Notes: generated by a model from the letters alone, not told the origin. 64,000 nt of DNA from Chryseobacterium lathyri (GCF_030812195.1 NZ_JAUSSF010000002.1:930001-994000); one strand, 5' to 3'. Positions 43,041-53,084 are shown, numbered from the stretch's first letter. Numbers and translations: made by a program.

Positions 43041-45302
43041 TTAGTTAGTACTTGCTGTTTTTATTTCTGTAGTCTTGATATCTGTCCCTAATCTCTGAAG
43101 ATAAGAAATAAGAGCTACGATCTCTTTTTTCTCCAATTCTCCCTGAGGTCTCTTAGCATAAGCTACCTTAAGGTCATTAGCTTCAGAGAAGATGTCTTTT
43201 ACGATCTTTGTTGCCTGGTTGTCTGCCCATTTGTTTGCAGAATCTATTTCAGCTTTCGTATAAGGAACTTCAAATGTATTCTTCATCAGCTTCATTTTGT
43301 CTACCATTTTAGATCTGTCTAAGTTAGTAGCAATTAGCCAAGGATAACGAGGCATGATAGAACCTGCTGATGTAGATCTTGGGTTATACATGTGTTTGTA
43401 GTGCCAAGAACTTGGGTTTTTACCTCCCTCTCTATGTAAATCCGGTCCTGTTCTCTTAGAACCCCAAAGGAATGGTCTGTCGTATACAAATTCTCCCGCT
43501 TTAGAATACTGTCCGTTCTTACCGTTGAATCTGGTGATCTCATCCCTGAACGGTCTGATCATCTGAGAGTGACAAGCATTACATCCTTCACGGATATAAA
43601 TATCTCTACCTTCCAGCTCAAGCGGTGAATATGGTTTTACAGCTGAAATTGTAGGTACACTTTTCTTAAGAGATAGTGTAGGGATAATTTCAATTGAACT
43701 ACCTATGGAAATAGTGAAGAAAGATAAGATACCTAATAATACCGGCATTCTTTCAAGCCATAAGTGAGTCCCTTCACCTTCTTTACGTTTGTTTCCAATA
43801 TTAGCCAACGCAGGTGCTTCAGCAGGAACTTCTTTCTGGAATGAACCTTTTCTTACCGTAGCGATTACGTTAACGATCATTAAGATAGATCCGGAAATAT
43901 AAAAAATACCTCCTAAGAATCTCATCTTGAAATAAGGAATGATAGCAGTTACTGTATCCAACCAGTTTTTGTACATCAAAGTACCGTCCGGATTAAACTG
44001 TTTCCACATCAAACCTTGTGTGAATCCTGAAATATACATTGGTACTGCGTAGAAAATAATTCCTAATGTCCCTAACCAGAAGTGCCAGTTAGCTAGTTTT
44101 ACAGACCAAAGTTTTGTTCTCCACATAATGGGTACTAAATAATAGATAACCCCGAATGCCATGAAACCATTCCACCCAAGAGCCCCTAAGTGTACGTGAC
44201 CAATAACCCAGTCTGTAAAGTGACCAATTTTGTTGATGTTTTTAGTTGCCAAAAGCGGACCTTCAAATGTTGCCATACCGTAGCATGTAACAGCCACTAC
44301 AAAGAACTTAAGAATAGGGTTTTCCCTTACTTTATCCCAAGCTCCTCTCAGCGTAAGAAGACCATTTAGCATTCCTCCCCAAGACGGTGCGATAAGCATG
44401 ATAGAGAAACCAGTTCCCACAGCCTGCGCCCATGCCGGAAGAGCTGTATACTGAAGGTGGTGAGGACCAGCCCAGATATATACGAAAATTAATGACCAGA
44501 AGTGAATAATAGACAGTTTATAAGAGAAAACCGGTCTGTCTGCTGCCTTCGGAAGGAAGTAATACATCAAACCAAGAACCGGAGTCGTCAGTACGAATGC
44601 AACGGCATTGTGACCGTACCACCATTGTACAATAGCATCTTTTACCCCTGCATATGCTGAATATGATTTCCAGCCGGCGAAAGATAATGGAACTTCAAGG
44701 TTATTGAAGATGTGAAGCATTGCCACCGCAATCCATGTACCGATATAGAACCAGATAGCCACATAAAGGTGTCTTACTCTTCTTTTTGCAATGGTCAGGA
44801 ACATGTTGATCCCGAAAATGATCCATGAGAATGCAATCAATATGTCGATCGGCCATTCGTGTTCAGCATATTCTTTTGAAGTATTGATCCCCATAAAGAA
44901 TGTAACGAACGTAGCAACGATCATAAACTGCCAAGTCCAGAAATGCAACCAGGATAATGTATCACTGTACATTCTTGTTTTTAATAATCTCTGTAATGAG
45001 TAATAAATACCGGTATAAACGATATTACATACAAATGCAAAGATCACGGTATTGGTATGAAGCATTCTGATTCTACCAAAACCAAATGCACCATGAGTGT
45101 TTATTAACCCTTGAATATTGCCTGATGCAAGGCTTTTGATGGTTGTATCATCTGTACCGAATATAAATTCCGGCAATTCCGGGTAGAAAAGCATTAATGC
45201 CGCCGTAAGCCCGAACGTAAATCCTATAAGACCGAAAACTAAGGTCGCATAAAGGAACGCACGGACAATACTGTTGTCATAACTAAACTTTTGTGTTTCC
45301 AT
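43041..45302 (-). CDS. ccoNO: Fused cbb3 oxidase subunits I and II (CcoN-CcoO)
   Basis: The 753-residue fusion. The first ~490 residues are CcoN with about twelve membrane helices and conserved His ligands (in GAFGFGRIRMLHTN and in the WYGHNAVAF and GPHHLQYTALP segments). The C-terminal part is CcoO, with haem site CNACH near residues 570-575 in GCNACHSQMIRPFRDE and an axial Met in SIMPRYPWL. It is the catalytic, proton-pumping haem-copper core for low-oxygen respiration. The fusion is a known Bacteroidetes arrangement. Confidence 0.96.
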   Translation of the reverse strand: METQKFSYDNSIVRAFLYATLVFGLIGFTFGLTAALMLFYPELPEFIFGTDDTTIKSLASGNIQGLINTHGAFGFGRIRMLHTNTVIFAFVCNIVYTGIYYSLQRLLKTRMYSDTLSWLHFWTWQFMIVATFVTFFMGINTSKEYAEHEWPIDILIAFSWIIFGINMFLTIAKRRVRHLYVAIWFYIGTWIAVAMLHIFNNLEVPLSFAGWKSYSAYAGVKDAIVQWWYGHNAVAFVLTTPVLGLMYYFLPKAADRPVFSYKLSIIHFWSLIFVYIWAGPHHLQYTALPAWAQAVGTGFSIMLIAPSWGGMLNGLLTLRGAWDKVRENPILKFFVVAVTCYGMATFEGPLLATKNINKIGHFTDWVIGHVHLGALGWNGFMAFGVIYYLVPIMWRTKLWSVKLANWHFWLGTLGIIFYAVPMYISGFTQGLMWKQFNPDGTLMYKNWLDTVTAIIPYFKMRFLGGIFYISGSILMIVNVIATVRKGSFQKEVPAEAPALANIGNKRKEGEGTHLWLERMPVLLGILSFFTISIGSSIEIIPTLSLKKSVPTISAVKPYSPLELEGRDIYIREGCNACHSQMIRPFRDEITRFNGKNGQYSKAGEFVYDRPFLWGSKRTGPDLHREGGKNPSSWHYKHMYNPRSTSAGSIMPRYPWLIATNLDRSKMVDKMKLMKNTFEVPYTKAEIDSANKWADNQATKIVKDIFSEANDLKVAYAKRPQGELEKKEIVALISYLQRLGTDIKTTEIKTASTN

Positions 45303-45307
45303 ATCAA

Positions 45308-45535
45308 CTATTCACTTTTTTCTTCAATTTTATTATTCTCTCCTATTTTTTTCTCGTCTTTATCTTTGTTGCCGTTTTCATCCTTTTCCTTGATTTCTCC
45401 ATTATCAAAAAGGATTCTGACAGCCGGGGATTCATCATCCTCAAACTGCCCTTTTCGGGCATACACTATAAATACGACCAAGAAAATCGCAGCCAAAGAA
45501 ACACTGCAGAGGATCATTAAATATAGAATATCCAT
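45308..45535 (-). CDS. ccoS: Cbb3-type oxidase assembly protein CcoS
   Basis: The 75-residue protein has one N-terminal helix (MDILYLMILCSVSLAAIFLVVFIVYARKGQFEDDESPAVRI is the typical CcoS beginning, split here into helix and acidic linker) and a charged Lys/Glu tail. CcoS is needed for cofactor insertion into cbb3 oxidase. It lies 5 bases upstream of ccoNO on the same strand. Confidence 0.85.
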   Translation of the reverse strand: MDILYLMILCSVSLAAIFLVVFIVYARKGQFEDDESPAVRILFDNGEIKEKDENGNKDKDEKKIGENNKIEEKSE

Positions 45536-45644
45536 TGGACAACAAAATTAACCTATTTTCGGGGTTCAAATTTAGTGAAAAATAATGACATTCATCACGA
45601 AATGCGGATTTCAGCTAATTTAAAATCAGTCTAAATAAGGGCTT

Positions 45645-48026
45645 CTACGCCTGTTTTTTGAAATATTTCCGGCCTAAAATCCAGGTGGAAAGAGTAGTGA
45701 ATGCAACCACGGTAATGGAACTGATTGGCATGATGATTGCTGCAAAGAGCGGATGCATCTGGCCTGTAACTGCGTAACTTAAACCAACGATATTGTATAA
45801 AAAACTGATTATGAATGTCATTTTTACAATGGTAATCGATCCTTTGCAGACATTCAGGTAGTTGTCTAATGTCACTACTTTATCACCATTCATGATCACA
45901 TCAGAAGAAGGCGTAAAGCTGTTCGTGTCATCGGCAATAGCGATTCCCACATTACTTTGTTTCAATGCTCCGGCATCATTAAGGCCGTCTCCCAGCATAG
46001 CTACTTTCATGTTCTGATCCTGAAGATTTTTGATATAGTTGAGTTTGTCTTCCGGGCTTTGATTAAAAGCCATTCCCTGATATGTGGGGATAAGTTCTTT
46101 AAGTTGGTTTTCTTCAGAAGAGTTATCGCCGCTCAGAATGAATATTTTGTAGCTCGTAAGCTTTGTGAACAGCTCTTTTAATTTCGGACGATACTCATTT
46201 TTGAAGATGAATTTACCTAAAAATTCTCCATTTTTGCTGATATATACAGCAGTTTCAAGGTTTTTGGGTTCCTGATTATTATAACGGGCAGAGCCGATTT
46301 TATATACGTTTCCTCGTACGCTGGCTTCATACCCTTTTCCTGAAATCTCACGGAAATTCTCTACCGGGAAATAATCGTCATTGACCTCAATAAATTCATA
46401 CAGAGATTTAGAAAGCGGGTGATTGGAATTCTTTAATAATGTTTTGATATTCAGGCGGTCAAATTCATTAATTTCGGAGCCTTCATATCTGATATTTGAT
46501 TTTTTTCTGTGGGTGATGGTTCCCGTTTTGTCAAAAACAATGGTATCCAGTTTGGCGATCTTTTCAATTGTCAGAGTATCTTTCACATAAAACTTGTTAC
46601 GGCCTAGAATCCTCATGATGTGCCCAAAAGTAAATGGTGCAGATAATGCAAGTGCACAAGGACAGGCAATAATAAGAATGGCTGAAATTACTTGGAACAT
46701 GGTGTTCAGATCAATAAAAGCCCAGTAAATTCCTGAGATTAATGCAATGCCTAAAATGATGAATGTGAAATACTTGCTGACATTGTTGGTTAGTGTATCA
46801 AGGCCTGTTTCATGCTTTTTAAAAGCTTCCTTGTTCCAAAGCTGTGTCAGGTAACTTTGATCCACATCTTTGATTACTTCTAACTCTAATGACGAGCCAA
46901 TCTGCTTTCCACCCGCAAAGATTTTATCACCCGGCTGCTTGCTGATGCTTTCGCTTTCTCCGGTGATAAAGCTGTTGTCTATATTTCCTTCACCGTTGAT
47001 CAGTATAGCGTCAACAGGAATGATTTCCTGGTTTCTGACCAAAATTCTGTCCCCTACCTTAATTTCAGAAAGAAGAATATTGTCCTGCTTTCCTTCGAAG
47101 TCTACTTTGGTAACCGCAATAGGGTAGAATGATTTATAATCTCTGTCGTAGGATAAGGCGCTATACGTTCTTTTCTGGAAAATTTTCCCCATTAGCATAA
47201 AGAAAAGCAATCCACACAATGTATCAAAATATCCAGGACCGTAATCTGTAACCACTTCGTAAATGCTTCGTCCGAAAAGAACAAGTATCCCCAGAACAAT
47301 AGGAACATCGATGTTAACAATTTTATTCTTTAATCCATACCAGGCAGATTTGTAATAATCCGAAGCGGAATAAAATACAACCGGACATGCCAAAAGGAAC
47401 ATCAGTGTTCTGAAAAGTCCTTTATAATGTTCCATCCAGAAATCTTCACCTCCTACGTATTCAGGGAAAGCCAGGAACATTCCGTTTCCGAATGCAAAAC
47501 CGGCAATGGCGAATTTTATAAGCAGAGATTTGTCAAGATGATCTACGTTTTTATCAGCGGTTTCAAGGCTGATAACGGGTTTATAGCCAAGATTGGTTAA
47601 GAAATTAGCTAATTCGCTTAATTTTAGATCGTTATGATTGAATGAGATCTGCAAGGTCTTTCTGGTGAAATTTACCTGAGAGTAATTGATGTGCTCATTC
47701 AAAGTATGCAGGCTTTCCAGAAGCCATATGCATGAAGAACAGTGTATTACAGGAATTTTAAAAGTAACAAGACTTGTTTTTCCTTCTGAGAAATCCGTAA
47801 TTTTTTCGAAGATCTCCGGAGTGTCAAGATATTCAAATTGGGAAGAGCTTTCATCGGGACGAATTCCTGCTCTTTTATTAAGTTCGTAGAAATTGGTTAA
47901 ATCATTGAGATTCAGAATTTCGTAGACAGACTTGCAGCCATTGCAGCAGAAAGTCTTTTCATCAAATAAAATTCGCTCCTTTTCTATACCTTGACCACAA
48001 TGAAAACAGTTCTCGCTCACCACCAT
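45645..48026 (-). CDS. ccoI: Heavy-metal P-type ATPase CcoI/FixI (copper transport for cbb3)
   Basis: The 793-residue protein from the ATG at 48026; a longer frame to 48134 is unlikely. The N-terminus has a CFHCG...CCNGC zinc-ribbon-like motif typical of FixI, then a copper-binding HCSSC motif near residue 95. The ATPase core shows CPC near residue 456 (IACPCALALSAP), phosphorylation motif DKTGTIT near 496 and GDGLNDAGAL near 680. It exports copper for cbb3 assembly. It is the first gene of the oxidase run and is divergent from the Crp/Fnr gene. Confidence 0.93.
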   Translation of the reverse strand: MVVSENCFHCGQGIEKERILFDEKTFCCNGCKSVYEILNLNDLTNFYELNKRAGIRPDESSSQFEYLDTPEIFEKITDFSEGKTSLVTFKIPVIHCSSCIWLLESLHTLNEHINYSQVNFTRKTLQISFNHNDLKLSELANFLTNLGYKPVISLETADKNVDHLDKSLLIKFAIAGFAFGNGMFLAFPEYVGGEDFWMEHYKGLFRTLMFLLACPVVFYSASDYYKSAWYGLKNKIVNIDVPIVLGILVLFGRSIYEVVTDYGPGYFDTLCGLLFFMLMGKIFQKRTYSALSYDRDYKSFYPIAVTKVDFEGKQDNILLSEIKVGDRILVRNQEIIPVDAILINGEGNIDNSFITGESESISKQPGDKIFAGGKQIGSSLELEVIKDVDQSYLTQLWNKEAFKKHETGLDTLTNNVSKYFTFIILGIALISGIYWAFIDLNTMFQVISAILIIACPCALALSAPFTFGHIMRILGRNKFYVKDTLTIEKIAKLDTIVFDKTGTITHRKKSNIRYEGSEINEFDRLNIKTLLKNSNHPLSKSLYEFIEVNDDYFPVENFREISGKGYEASVRGNVYKIGSARYNNQEPKNLETAVYISKNGEFLGKFIFKNEYRPKLKELFTKLTSYKIFILSGDNSSEENQLKELIPTYQGMAFNQSPEDKLNYIKNLQDQNMKVAMLGDGLNDAGALKQSNVGIAIADDTNSFTPSSDVIMNGDKVVTLDNYLNVCKGSITIVKMTFIISFLYNIVGLSYAVTGQMHPLFAAIIMPISSITVVAFTTLSTWILGRKYFKKQA

Positions 48027-48060
48027 AATATATTGAACTACAAAATTATAACAATTTTTT

Positions 48061-48091
48061 TTGTTTATCGCGTTAAAAAGTTCTATTTTTG
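48061..48091 (+). promoter_or_regulatory. Flavobacterial promoter of the Crp/Fnr-type regulator gene
   Basis: TTG at 48061-48063, a 20-base spacer, then TATTTTTG (48084-48091) is an excellent match to the Bacteroidetes TTG-N19/20-TAnnTTTG promoter. Transcription would start near 48097-48099, which makes the ATG at 48110 the likelier start. No TTGATnnnnATCAA FNR box was found in the 48027-48097 spacer shared with ccoI. Confidence 0.6.
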
Positions 48092-48109
48092 TGATAAATG
48101 TCATATAAA

Positions 48110-48823
48110 ATGTCGCAGGAACAACAGATTGCAATTGAAGAGAGGTTCGCCAGAGTTTTTAATGATAAATCATTTAAGGAAAGACTTTCTAGCACTGATT
48201 TTGAAAAATATATTAACAGCAAGAAAAAATTAAGTTTTCAGAAGCACGACACGATTTTCGAAGACGGAGAAACGCCAAAGGGAGTATACGTTTTAGAAAA
48301 AGGAGCCGCCAAGCTTTCCAAGTCCGGAGCTTTTGGAAAAGATCAGATCTTAAGATTTATCAAAGAGGGGGATATTATCGGCTATCGTTCATTACTTTGC
48401 GGGGAAAATTTCCAGGCAAAAGCTGAGGCTATGACAGACATTGAATGCATTTTCCTTCCGGCAGATGTTTTCATGTATCTTCTGGAGGTAGATCCGCAGC
48501 TTTCTTTTGCGATGCTTCAGAAAATCTCTTACGAACTGGGAGAATCATCCAATACTATAACCTTCCTTGCACAGAAAACGGTAAGAGAAAGACTGGCAGA
48601 GATCCTGATTCTTCTGGAACAGAAATTGGGAGTAGATCCTGAAGGGTTTATTAAAATTTCGCTCACCAGAGAAGAAATTGCCAACATCATCGGTACTGCT
48701 ACAGAAAGTGCCATCCGTTTGATCTCTGAATTCAAACAGGACAGTCTCATAGAAGTAGACGGAAGGAATATCAAAATTTTGAACCACGACAAACTGATGA
48801 AACTAGGTCACGTAGTTTTATAA
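48110..48823 (+). CDS. Crp/Fnr family transcriptional regulator
   Basis: The 237-residue protein has a cyclic-nucleotide-like beta barrel (about 35-130) and a C-terminal helix-turn-helix with LTREEIANIIGTATESAIRLISEF; its E-S-x-x-R recognition helix resembles FNR-type regulators. The only cysteines are in SLLCGEN and IECIFLP, so the N-terminal Cys cluster that binds 4Fe-4S in oxygen-sensing FNR is missing. It is divergent from the cbb3 cluster and could regulate it, but the signal is not visible. The ATG at 48098 is an alternative start. Confidence 0.85.
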   Translation: MSQEQQIAIEERFARVFNDKSFKERLSSTDFEKYINSKKKLSFQKHDTIFEDGETPKGVYVLEKGAAKLSKSGAFGKDQILRFIKEGDIIGYRSLLCGENFQAKAEAMTDIECIFLPADVFMYLLEVDPQLSFAMLQKISYELGESSNTITFLAQKTVRERLAEILILLEQKLGVDPEGFIKISLTREEIANIIGTATESAIRLISEFKQDSLIEVDGRNIKILNHDKLMKLGHVVL

Positions 48824-48840
48824 CAATCATACAAAAACTT

Positions 48841-48865
48841 AAGTCGGCGAAAGCCGACTTTTTTA
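48841..48865 (+). terminator. Terminator after the Crp/Fnr gene
   Basis: AAGTCGGC, loop GAAA, then GCCGACTT form a tight tetraloop hairpin at 48841-48860, followed by TTTTT. Confidence 0.88.
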
Positions 48866-48887
48866 ACTTTTAAAAAATAGATACATT

Positions 48888-49703
48888 ATGTCTGTTCATT
48901 CTGAAATTAAAAAAGTTACGACTGAAACCTTGCGAAAAATGAAATTCGACAAGGAAAAAATAACAATGCTTACCGCTTACGATTTTACCACCGCAAAAAT
49001 GGTAGATGCCGGAGGTGTTGATGCTATTTTGATTGGGGATTCTGCAGCCAATGTAATGGCTGGTTTTGAAACCACTTTGCCGATCACGCTGGATCAGATG
49101 ATTTATCATGCTCAAAGTGTTGTTCGTGGAGTTGACAGAGCTCTTGTGGTGGCAGATCTTCCGTTCGGAACCTACCAGAGTAATCCTGAGAAAGCATTGG
49201 AATCAGCGGTAAGAATGATGAAAGAAGGTGGGGCCCATGCTGTAAAAATTGAAGGGGGAAAAGAAATTTCAAAATCTATTAAAAAAATTATCAATGCCGG
49301 AATTCCTGTAATGGGACATTTGGGACTAACACCGCAGTCTATCTACAAATTCGGAACCTATAAAGTAAGAGCTAAAGAAGAAGCCGAAGCTGAAAAACTG
49401 ATCAGTGATGCACAGCTTTTGGAAGAACTGGGATGCTTTTCAATTGTTTTAGAAAAAATTCCTGCTGATTTAGCCAAAAAAGTATCGGAAAGTATTTCTA
49501 TTCCGACTATCGGGATTGGTGCCGGAGCTGACTGTGACGGACAGGTTCTCGTATATCATGATATGGTTGGGATGAATAAAGGTTTCAGCCCGAAGTTCTT
49601 AAGAAGATATCTTGATCTGTATACAGAAATTACCGGAGCCGTTGCCCAGTATGTAAAAGATGTGAAAAGTGTTGAATTTCCTAATGAAAATGAAAGCTAC
49701 TAA
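48888..49703 (+). CDS. panB: 3-methyl-2-oxobutanoate hydroxymethyltransferase
   Basis: The 271-residue enzyme transfers a hydroxymethyl group from 5,10-methylene-tetrahydrofolate to 2-oxoisovalerate in pantothenate synthesis. Family landmarks: [22 protein letters not shown] and [25 protein letters not shown] near the N-terminus, then GHLGLTPQS and the metal-site acid regions ([12 protein letters not shown]). The length is normal. It is followed directly by a small membrane protein gene and the RluA-type gene. Confidence 0.95.
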   Translation: MSVHSEIKKVTTETLRKMKFDKEKITMLTAYDFTTAKMVDAGGVDAILIGDSAANVMAGFETTLPITLDQMIYHAQSVVRGVDRALVVADLPFGTYQSNPEKALESAVRMMKEGGAHAVKIEGGKEISKSIKKIINAGIPVMGHLGLTPQSIYKFGTYKVRAKEEAEAEKLISDAQLLEELGCFSIVLEKIPADLAKKVSESISIPTIGIGAGADCDGQVLVYHDMVGMNKGFSPKFLRRYLDLYTEITGAVAQYVKDVKSVEFPNENESY

Positions 49704-49706
49704 TTG

Positions 49707-50030
49707 ATGATGAACCAACAACAATCTCTTCAGGGAATCTTATCCATCGCAGCAATTATATGTATGGCGGTAGGCTGGTTTAATTTATTCTCCCCGGAAA
49801 TCAACGAGCTTCTCTCCAGAAAAGTCTTTTATGTATTGATAGGAGCGAGTTTCTTCGTTCAGGCACCGCTACTTGCCAATAAAAATTTTATGTACGCCAT
49901 GTACGTAGCGGCGGCAATTTGTGTAATCGGAGCATTTCTGCCGGCAGATTCTAAACTTTCAATGCTTAAAACAATTGGTCTTCTCGGAGGAATTATCATT
50001 TCTTTCACCAACAGGCCAAGGCGTTCGTAA
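49707..50030 (+). CDS. Small membrane protein
   Basis: The 107-residue protein starts at an ATG at 49707, 3 bases after the panB stop. It has four hydrophobic segments and a short basic tail (TNRPRRS). No family motif is recognised. Its position between panB and an RluA-type gene with almost no spacing implies co-transcription with panB. Confidence 0.6.
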   Translation: MMNQQQSLQGILSIAAIICMAVGWFNLFSPEINELLSRKVFYVLIGASFFVQAPLLANKNFMYAMYVAAAICVIGAFLPADSKLSMLKTIGLLGGIIISFTNRPRRS

Positions 50031-50033
50031 TGT

Positions 50034-50711
50034 ATGAAGGAGCAGATTGTATATGAAGATAACCATCTTCTGGTGGTTAACAAAAAAGTAGGACAGCTTG
50101 TTCAGGGCGATAAAACCGGTGATGAATCCTTGCTGGAGTCTATTAAGAATTTTATAAAAAAAAGAGATGCTAAGCCGGGAAATGTTTTTCTCGGCTTAGT
50201 TCACCGTATAGACCGCCCGACATCGGGTCTGGTCATTTATGCCAAAACTTCCAAAGCACTTTCCCGTCTTACCCAGATGGTCAAGAACAGAGAGGTTAAA
50301 AAAACCTATTGGGCTGTTGTGGGAAAAGAAATGATTCCTCAGAGTCAGAGACTTGTTCATTATTTGAAAAAGAATGAAAAGAACAATAAGGCAATTGTTT
50401 TTCCCAAAGTAACCGAAGGGGCAAAAGAAGCCATTCTGACTTATCATGTTATTAAAACATTAGATAATTATATGCTTCTTGAAATTGATCTGGAAACCGG
50501 AAGGCATCATCAGATCCGTGCACAACTTTCAAAAACAGGGATTCCTATCAAAGGAGATCTGAAATACGGAGCTCCCCGTTCCAATCCGGACGGTGGAATT
50601 AATCTTCATGCAAGAAAACTGGAGTTTATTCATCCCGTTACCAAAGAAAAAATAGAAATTACAGCTCCCGTTCCGCAGAATGATGCCATTTGGAAGGCCT
50701 GCGAAGAATAA
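50034..50711 (+). CDS. RluA-type RNA pseudouridine synthase
   Basis: The 225-residue protein has motif II HRIDRPTSGLVIYAK with the catalytic Asp near residue 61, the YWAVVGKE segment, and the C-terminal TGRHHQIRAQL and HARKLEFIHP motifs. There is no S4 domain, so it is nearer the RluA/RluC or TruC-like group acting on rRNA or tRNA. The substrate site is unknown. The start at 50034 follows the upstream stop by 3 bases. Confidence 0.9.
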   Translation: MKEQIVYEDNHLLVVNKKVGQLVQGDKTGDESLLESIKNFIKKRDAKPGNVFLGLVHRIDRPTSGLVIYAKTSKALSRLTQMVKNREVKKTYWAVVGKEMIPQSQRLVHYLKKNEKNNKAIVFPKVTEGAKEAILTYHVIKTLDNYMLLEIDLETGRHHQIRAQLSKTGIPIKGDLKYGAPRSNPDGGINLHARKLEFIHPVTKEKIEITAPVPQNDAIWKACEE

Positions 50712-50719
50712 AAAATCTG

Positions 50720-50750
50720 ATCCTGTATATTTTTACAGGATTTTTTTTTT
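50720..50750 (+). terminator. Terminator of the panB operon
   Basis: ATCCTGT (50720-50726) pairs with ACAGGAT (50735-50741) around an 8-base loop, followed by ten T's. The next 160 bases before the surface-protein gene show no gene. Confidence 0.85.
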
Positions 50751-50911
50751 TGCTTTAAACATTGAATTTCACTGCTGGTTGCCTGGTTTTGTTTTTTCCA
50801 TTATCTGTGATAAATTACTTGTTTTTAATATAAATAATGAGGTAAATCTTATTTTTTATTTAATTTTTCGTAAAAATTAATATCTTAGTTGGGAATTTAA
50901 TCCAATCCCAT

Positions 50912-52981
50912 ATGAAACATTTTTACAATTTTTTTTCTCAAGGAAGAGAAAAAGTAAAGTATTTAAAAAGTGCCTTATTCAGTTTTACCGCTTTGATTAC
51001 AGGCAGTAGTTTAGTATCAGCACAGGTAAGTGCTTATAGTTTTACCCAGTCTTCCGGAACCTATACTCCTATTGTAGGAACTGCATTGGCAGATGCCACT
51101 GGTAATACTTCGACAACAAACCTTAACAGTAATGTTTACCCTTTAACCCTGCCTTTCGATTTTGTATTTAACGGAACTTCGTACAACGCATTGAACGTGT
51201 CAACGAACGGATTTGTCACTTTTGGTGCAACGGCTCCGGGCACAACTACCACCACTCCAATATCAAGTACTACAGCCTATGATGGGGCAGTTTCTGTTTT
51301 TGGAAGGGACATAAGTAGTTTTTTTGACATCAGTGGATCTACCGGGAATATCAGTTGGGAAATCATCGGTTCGGCTCCCAACAGGGAGGCTGTTATTCAA
51401 TGGAAAAACTTCAGACCCAATAGCAGTACCTCTACAGCTGCGGTATATGCTTTTTCATTTCAGGCTCGTTTAAAGGAAACCTCGAATATTATTGAAATGG
51501 TTTATAGCAGCGGGGCTTATTTAGTAGGAAGTACAACTGTCTCAGGAACAGCTCAGATCGGCCTGAGAGGGGCTTCCACAGCTGATTTTAATAGCCGGCT
51601 TAATGCAACAACACTGGAATTTATAAACTCTACTGTGGGAACCGCAAATAACAGTACACAGGCGTTCAATACAGCTAATTCAATTCCGGGAATGCCTTCT
51701 GCGGGGTTAACCTATACCTGGACACCGCCAACATGCTATGTTCCATCGGGACTTACGGCAGGTACAACCACCAGTAATGGCGCTTCCATATCTTGGACTG
51801 CCTCTTCATCAGCTCCATCAGGGTATGATATTTATTACAGTACTGCCAACACACCTCCAACATCTTCTACAGTACCTACTAATCCAAATGTTCCCGGGAC
51901 TTCAGCTTCCATAGGATCATTGGCGCCTTCTACATTATATTATATCTGGATCAGATCAAATTGTGGAGGCGGAAATACGAGTGTATGGTCGCTTCAGCCT
52001 ATACAGGTTGTAACACAATGCCTGCCACCGGCAATTCTTACAACTGCTGGTGCTACTGTTTGTCCTAATCAGACTGCAACACTTTCGGCTACAGCAGATA
52101 CCGGAGCATCTATAACCTGGTATGATGCTGCTACGGCAGGAAATGTAGTAGGTACAGGACCGAGTTTTACAACTCCTGTATTAAGCAGTACCACTCCTTA
52201 TTATGTAACTGCTTCAACTGGAAATACATCTTCAACCGGAATGACGAATGCTATATCTACATCAGGTTATACACTGGATGCAGGCTTGCTTTTTGATGTT
52301 TATTCTACTGTTACTATTAACGGGGTAAATGTATACCCGATGGGTACAGGAGCTGGAACTGTAGAAATTGCTTTACAGGATGGGAATGTTTCCCCTGCTG
52401 TAACATTACAGACAATTACAGTAAACCTGACGGGTTCTGCAGCTCCTTATGTAAAGACTTATGTTCCCTTGAATTTTACAATTCAGCCGGGAAGTAATTA
52501 TAAACTAATGATGTTAACAAGATCAGGCAACGTGTCCGGATTAATAAGAGAATCAGGAGGCACCTGGGGAAGTTATCCCTTTACGGTTCCGGGAGCATTA
52601 TCTATAACAGCAGGTAACCTTACCGGAAATACGGCTTCAACATCTTATTATTACTTCTATGACTGGCAGATTACCAGCAAATGTGAGAGTGCAAGAACAA
52701 CTGTTACTGCAACAGTGGACAGCGCCTGCTTAAGTACATCCGAAGTGAATGCTAAAGATCAGATGAAAGTATATCCTAATCCATTTAAAGATATCATCAC
52801 CATTACTGATATTGAAAAAGTAAAATCTATTCAGATTTTTGACAGTGCAGGAAGAATGATAAAAATTATTGAGAATCCATCTCAAGAAATTTATTTAGGA
52901 GAATTGAAATCAGGGTTATACATTCTAAATCTTAGTATGAAAGACGGAAGTATTGGCCACGTAAAAGCGATTAAAAAATAA
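50912..52981 (+). CDS. Secreted T9SS cargo protein with fibronectin III and Ig-like domains
   Basis: The 689-residue protein has an unusually long N-terminal region (Lys-rich, then a signal ending in SLVSAQ near residue 38). A beta-rich N-terminal domain runs to about 265, a fibronectin type III domain about 270-365 (CYVPSGLTAGTTTSNGASISW), and an Ig_7-like domain about 380-445 (TVCPNQTATLSATADTGASITWYDA). The C-terminal T9SS type A sorting domain spans about 620-689 (VYPNPFKDIITITD ... LYILNLSMKDG). It should be exported and attached to the cell surface. The ligand is unknown. Confidence 0.85.
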   Translation: MKHFYNFFSQGREKVKYLKSALFSFTALITGSSLVSAQVSAYSFTQSSGTYTPIVGTALADATGNTSTTNLNSNVYPLTLPFDFVFNGTSYNALNVSTNGFVTFGATAPGTTTTTPISSTTAYDGAVSVFGRDISSFFDISGSTGNISWEIIGSAPNREAVIQWKNFRPNSSTSTAAVYAFSFQARLKETSNIIEMVYSSGAYLVGSTTVSGTAQIGLRGASTADFNSRLNATTLEFINSTVGTANNSTQAFNTANSIPGMPSAGLTYTWTPPTCYVPSGLTAGTTTSNGASISWTASSSAPSGYDIYYSTANTPPTSSTVPTNPNVPGTSASIGSLAPSTLYYIWIRSNCGGGNTSVWSLQPIQVVTQCLPPAILTTAGATVCPNQTATLSATADTGASITWYDAATAGNVVGTGPSFTTPVLSSTTPYYVTASTGNTSSTGMTNAISTSGYTLDAGLLFDVYSTVTINGVNVYPMGTGAGTVEIALQDGNVSPAVTLQTITVNLTGSAAPYVKTYVPLNFTIQPGSNYKLMMLTRSGNVSGLIRESGGTWGSYPFTVPGALSITAGNLTGNTASTSYYYFYDWQITSKCESARTTVTATVDSACLSTSEVNAKDQMKVYPNPFKDIITITDIEKVKSIQIFDSAGRMIKIIENPSQEIYLGELKSGLYILNLSMKDGSIGHVKAIKK

Positions 52982-53000
52982 AAATTTTAAATAAAAAAAT

Positions 53001-53040
53001 AAAAAGCCCGGAGTTGTAAGCAGCTTCGGGCTTTTGTTTT
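53001..53040 (+). terminator. Terminator after the T9SS cargo gene
   Basis: AAAAGCCCG pairs with CGGGCTTTT, with an inner GAGTTG/CAGCTT extension that also pairs when G-T is allowed. The second arm is T-rich at 53031-53040. It also isolates the thiamine operon downstream. Confidence 0.85.
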
Positions 53041-53054
53041 TTCAATCTTATATT

Positions 53055-53084
53055 TTGCCTGTTCTGAAAAAATACTTACCTTCG
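53055..53084 (+). promoter_or_regulatory. Promoter of the thiamine operon
   Basis: TTG at 53055-53057, a 19-base spacer, and TACCTTCG at 53077-53084 match the Bacteroidetes -33/-7 layout (TTCG variant). Transcription would begin near 53090, exactly where the riboswitch P1 stem starts. Confidence 0.6.

Noticed and set aside
48027..48097. FNR box between ccoI and the Crp/Fnr gene
   Set aside because: No TTGAT-N4-ATCAA or near match was found; the apparent TTGA and TCAA strings are not spaced correctly.
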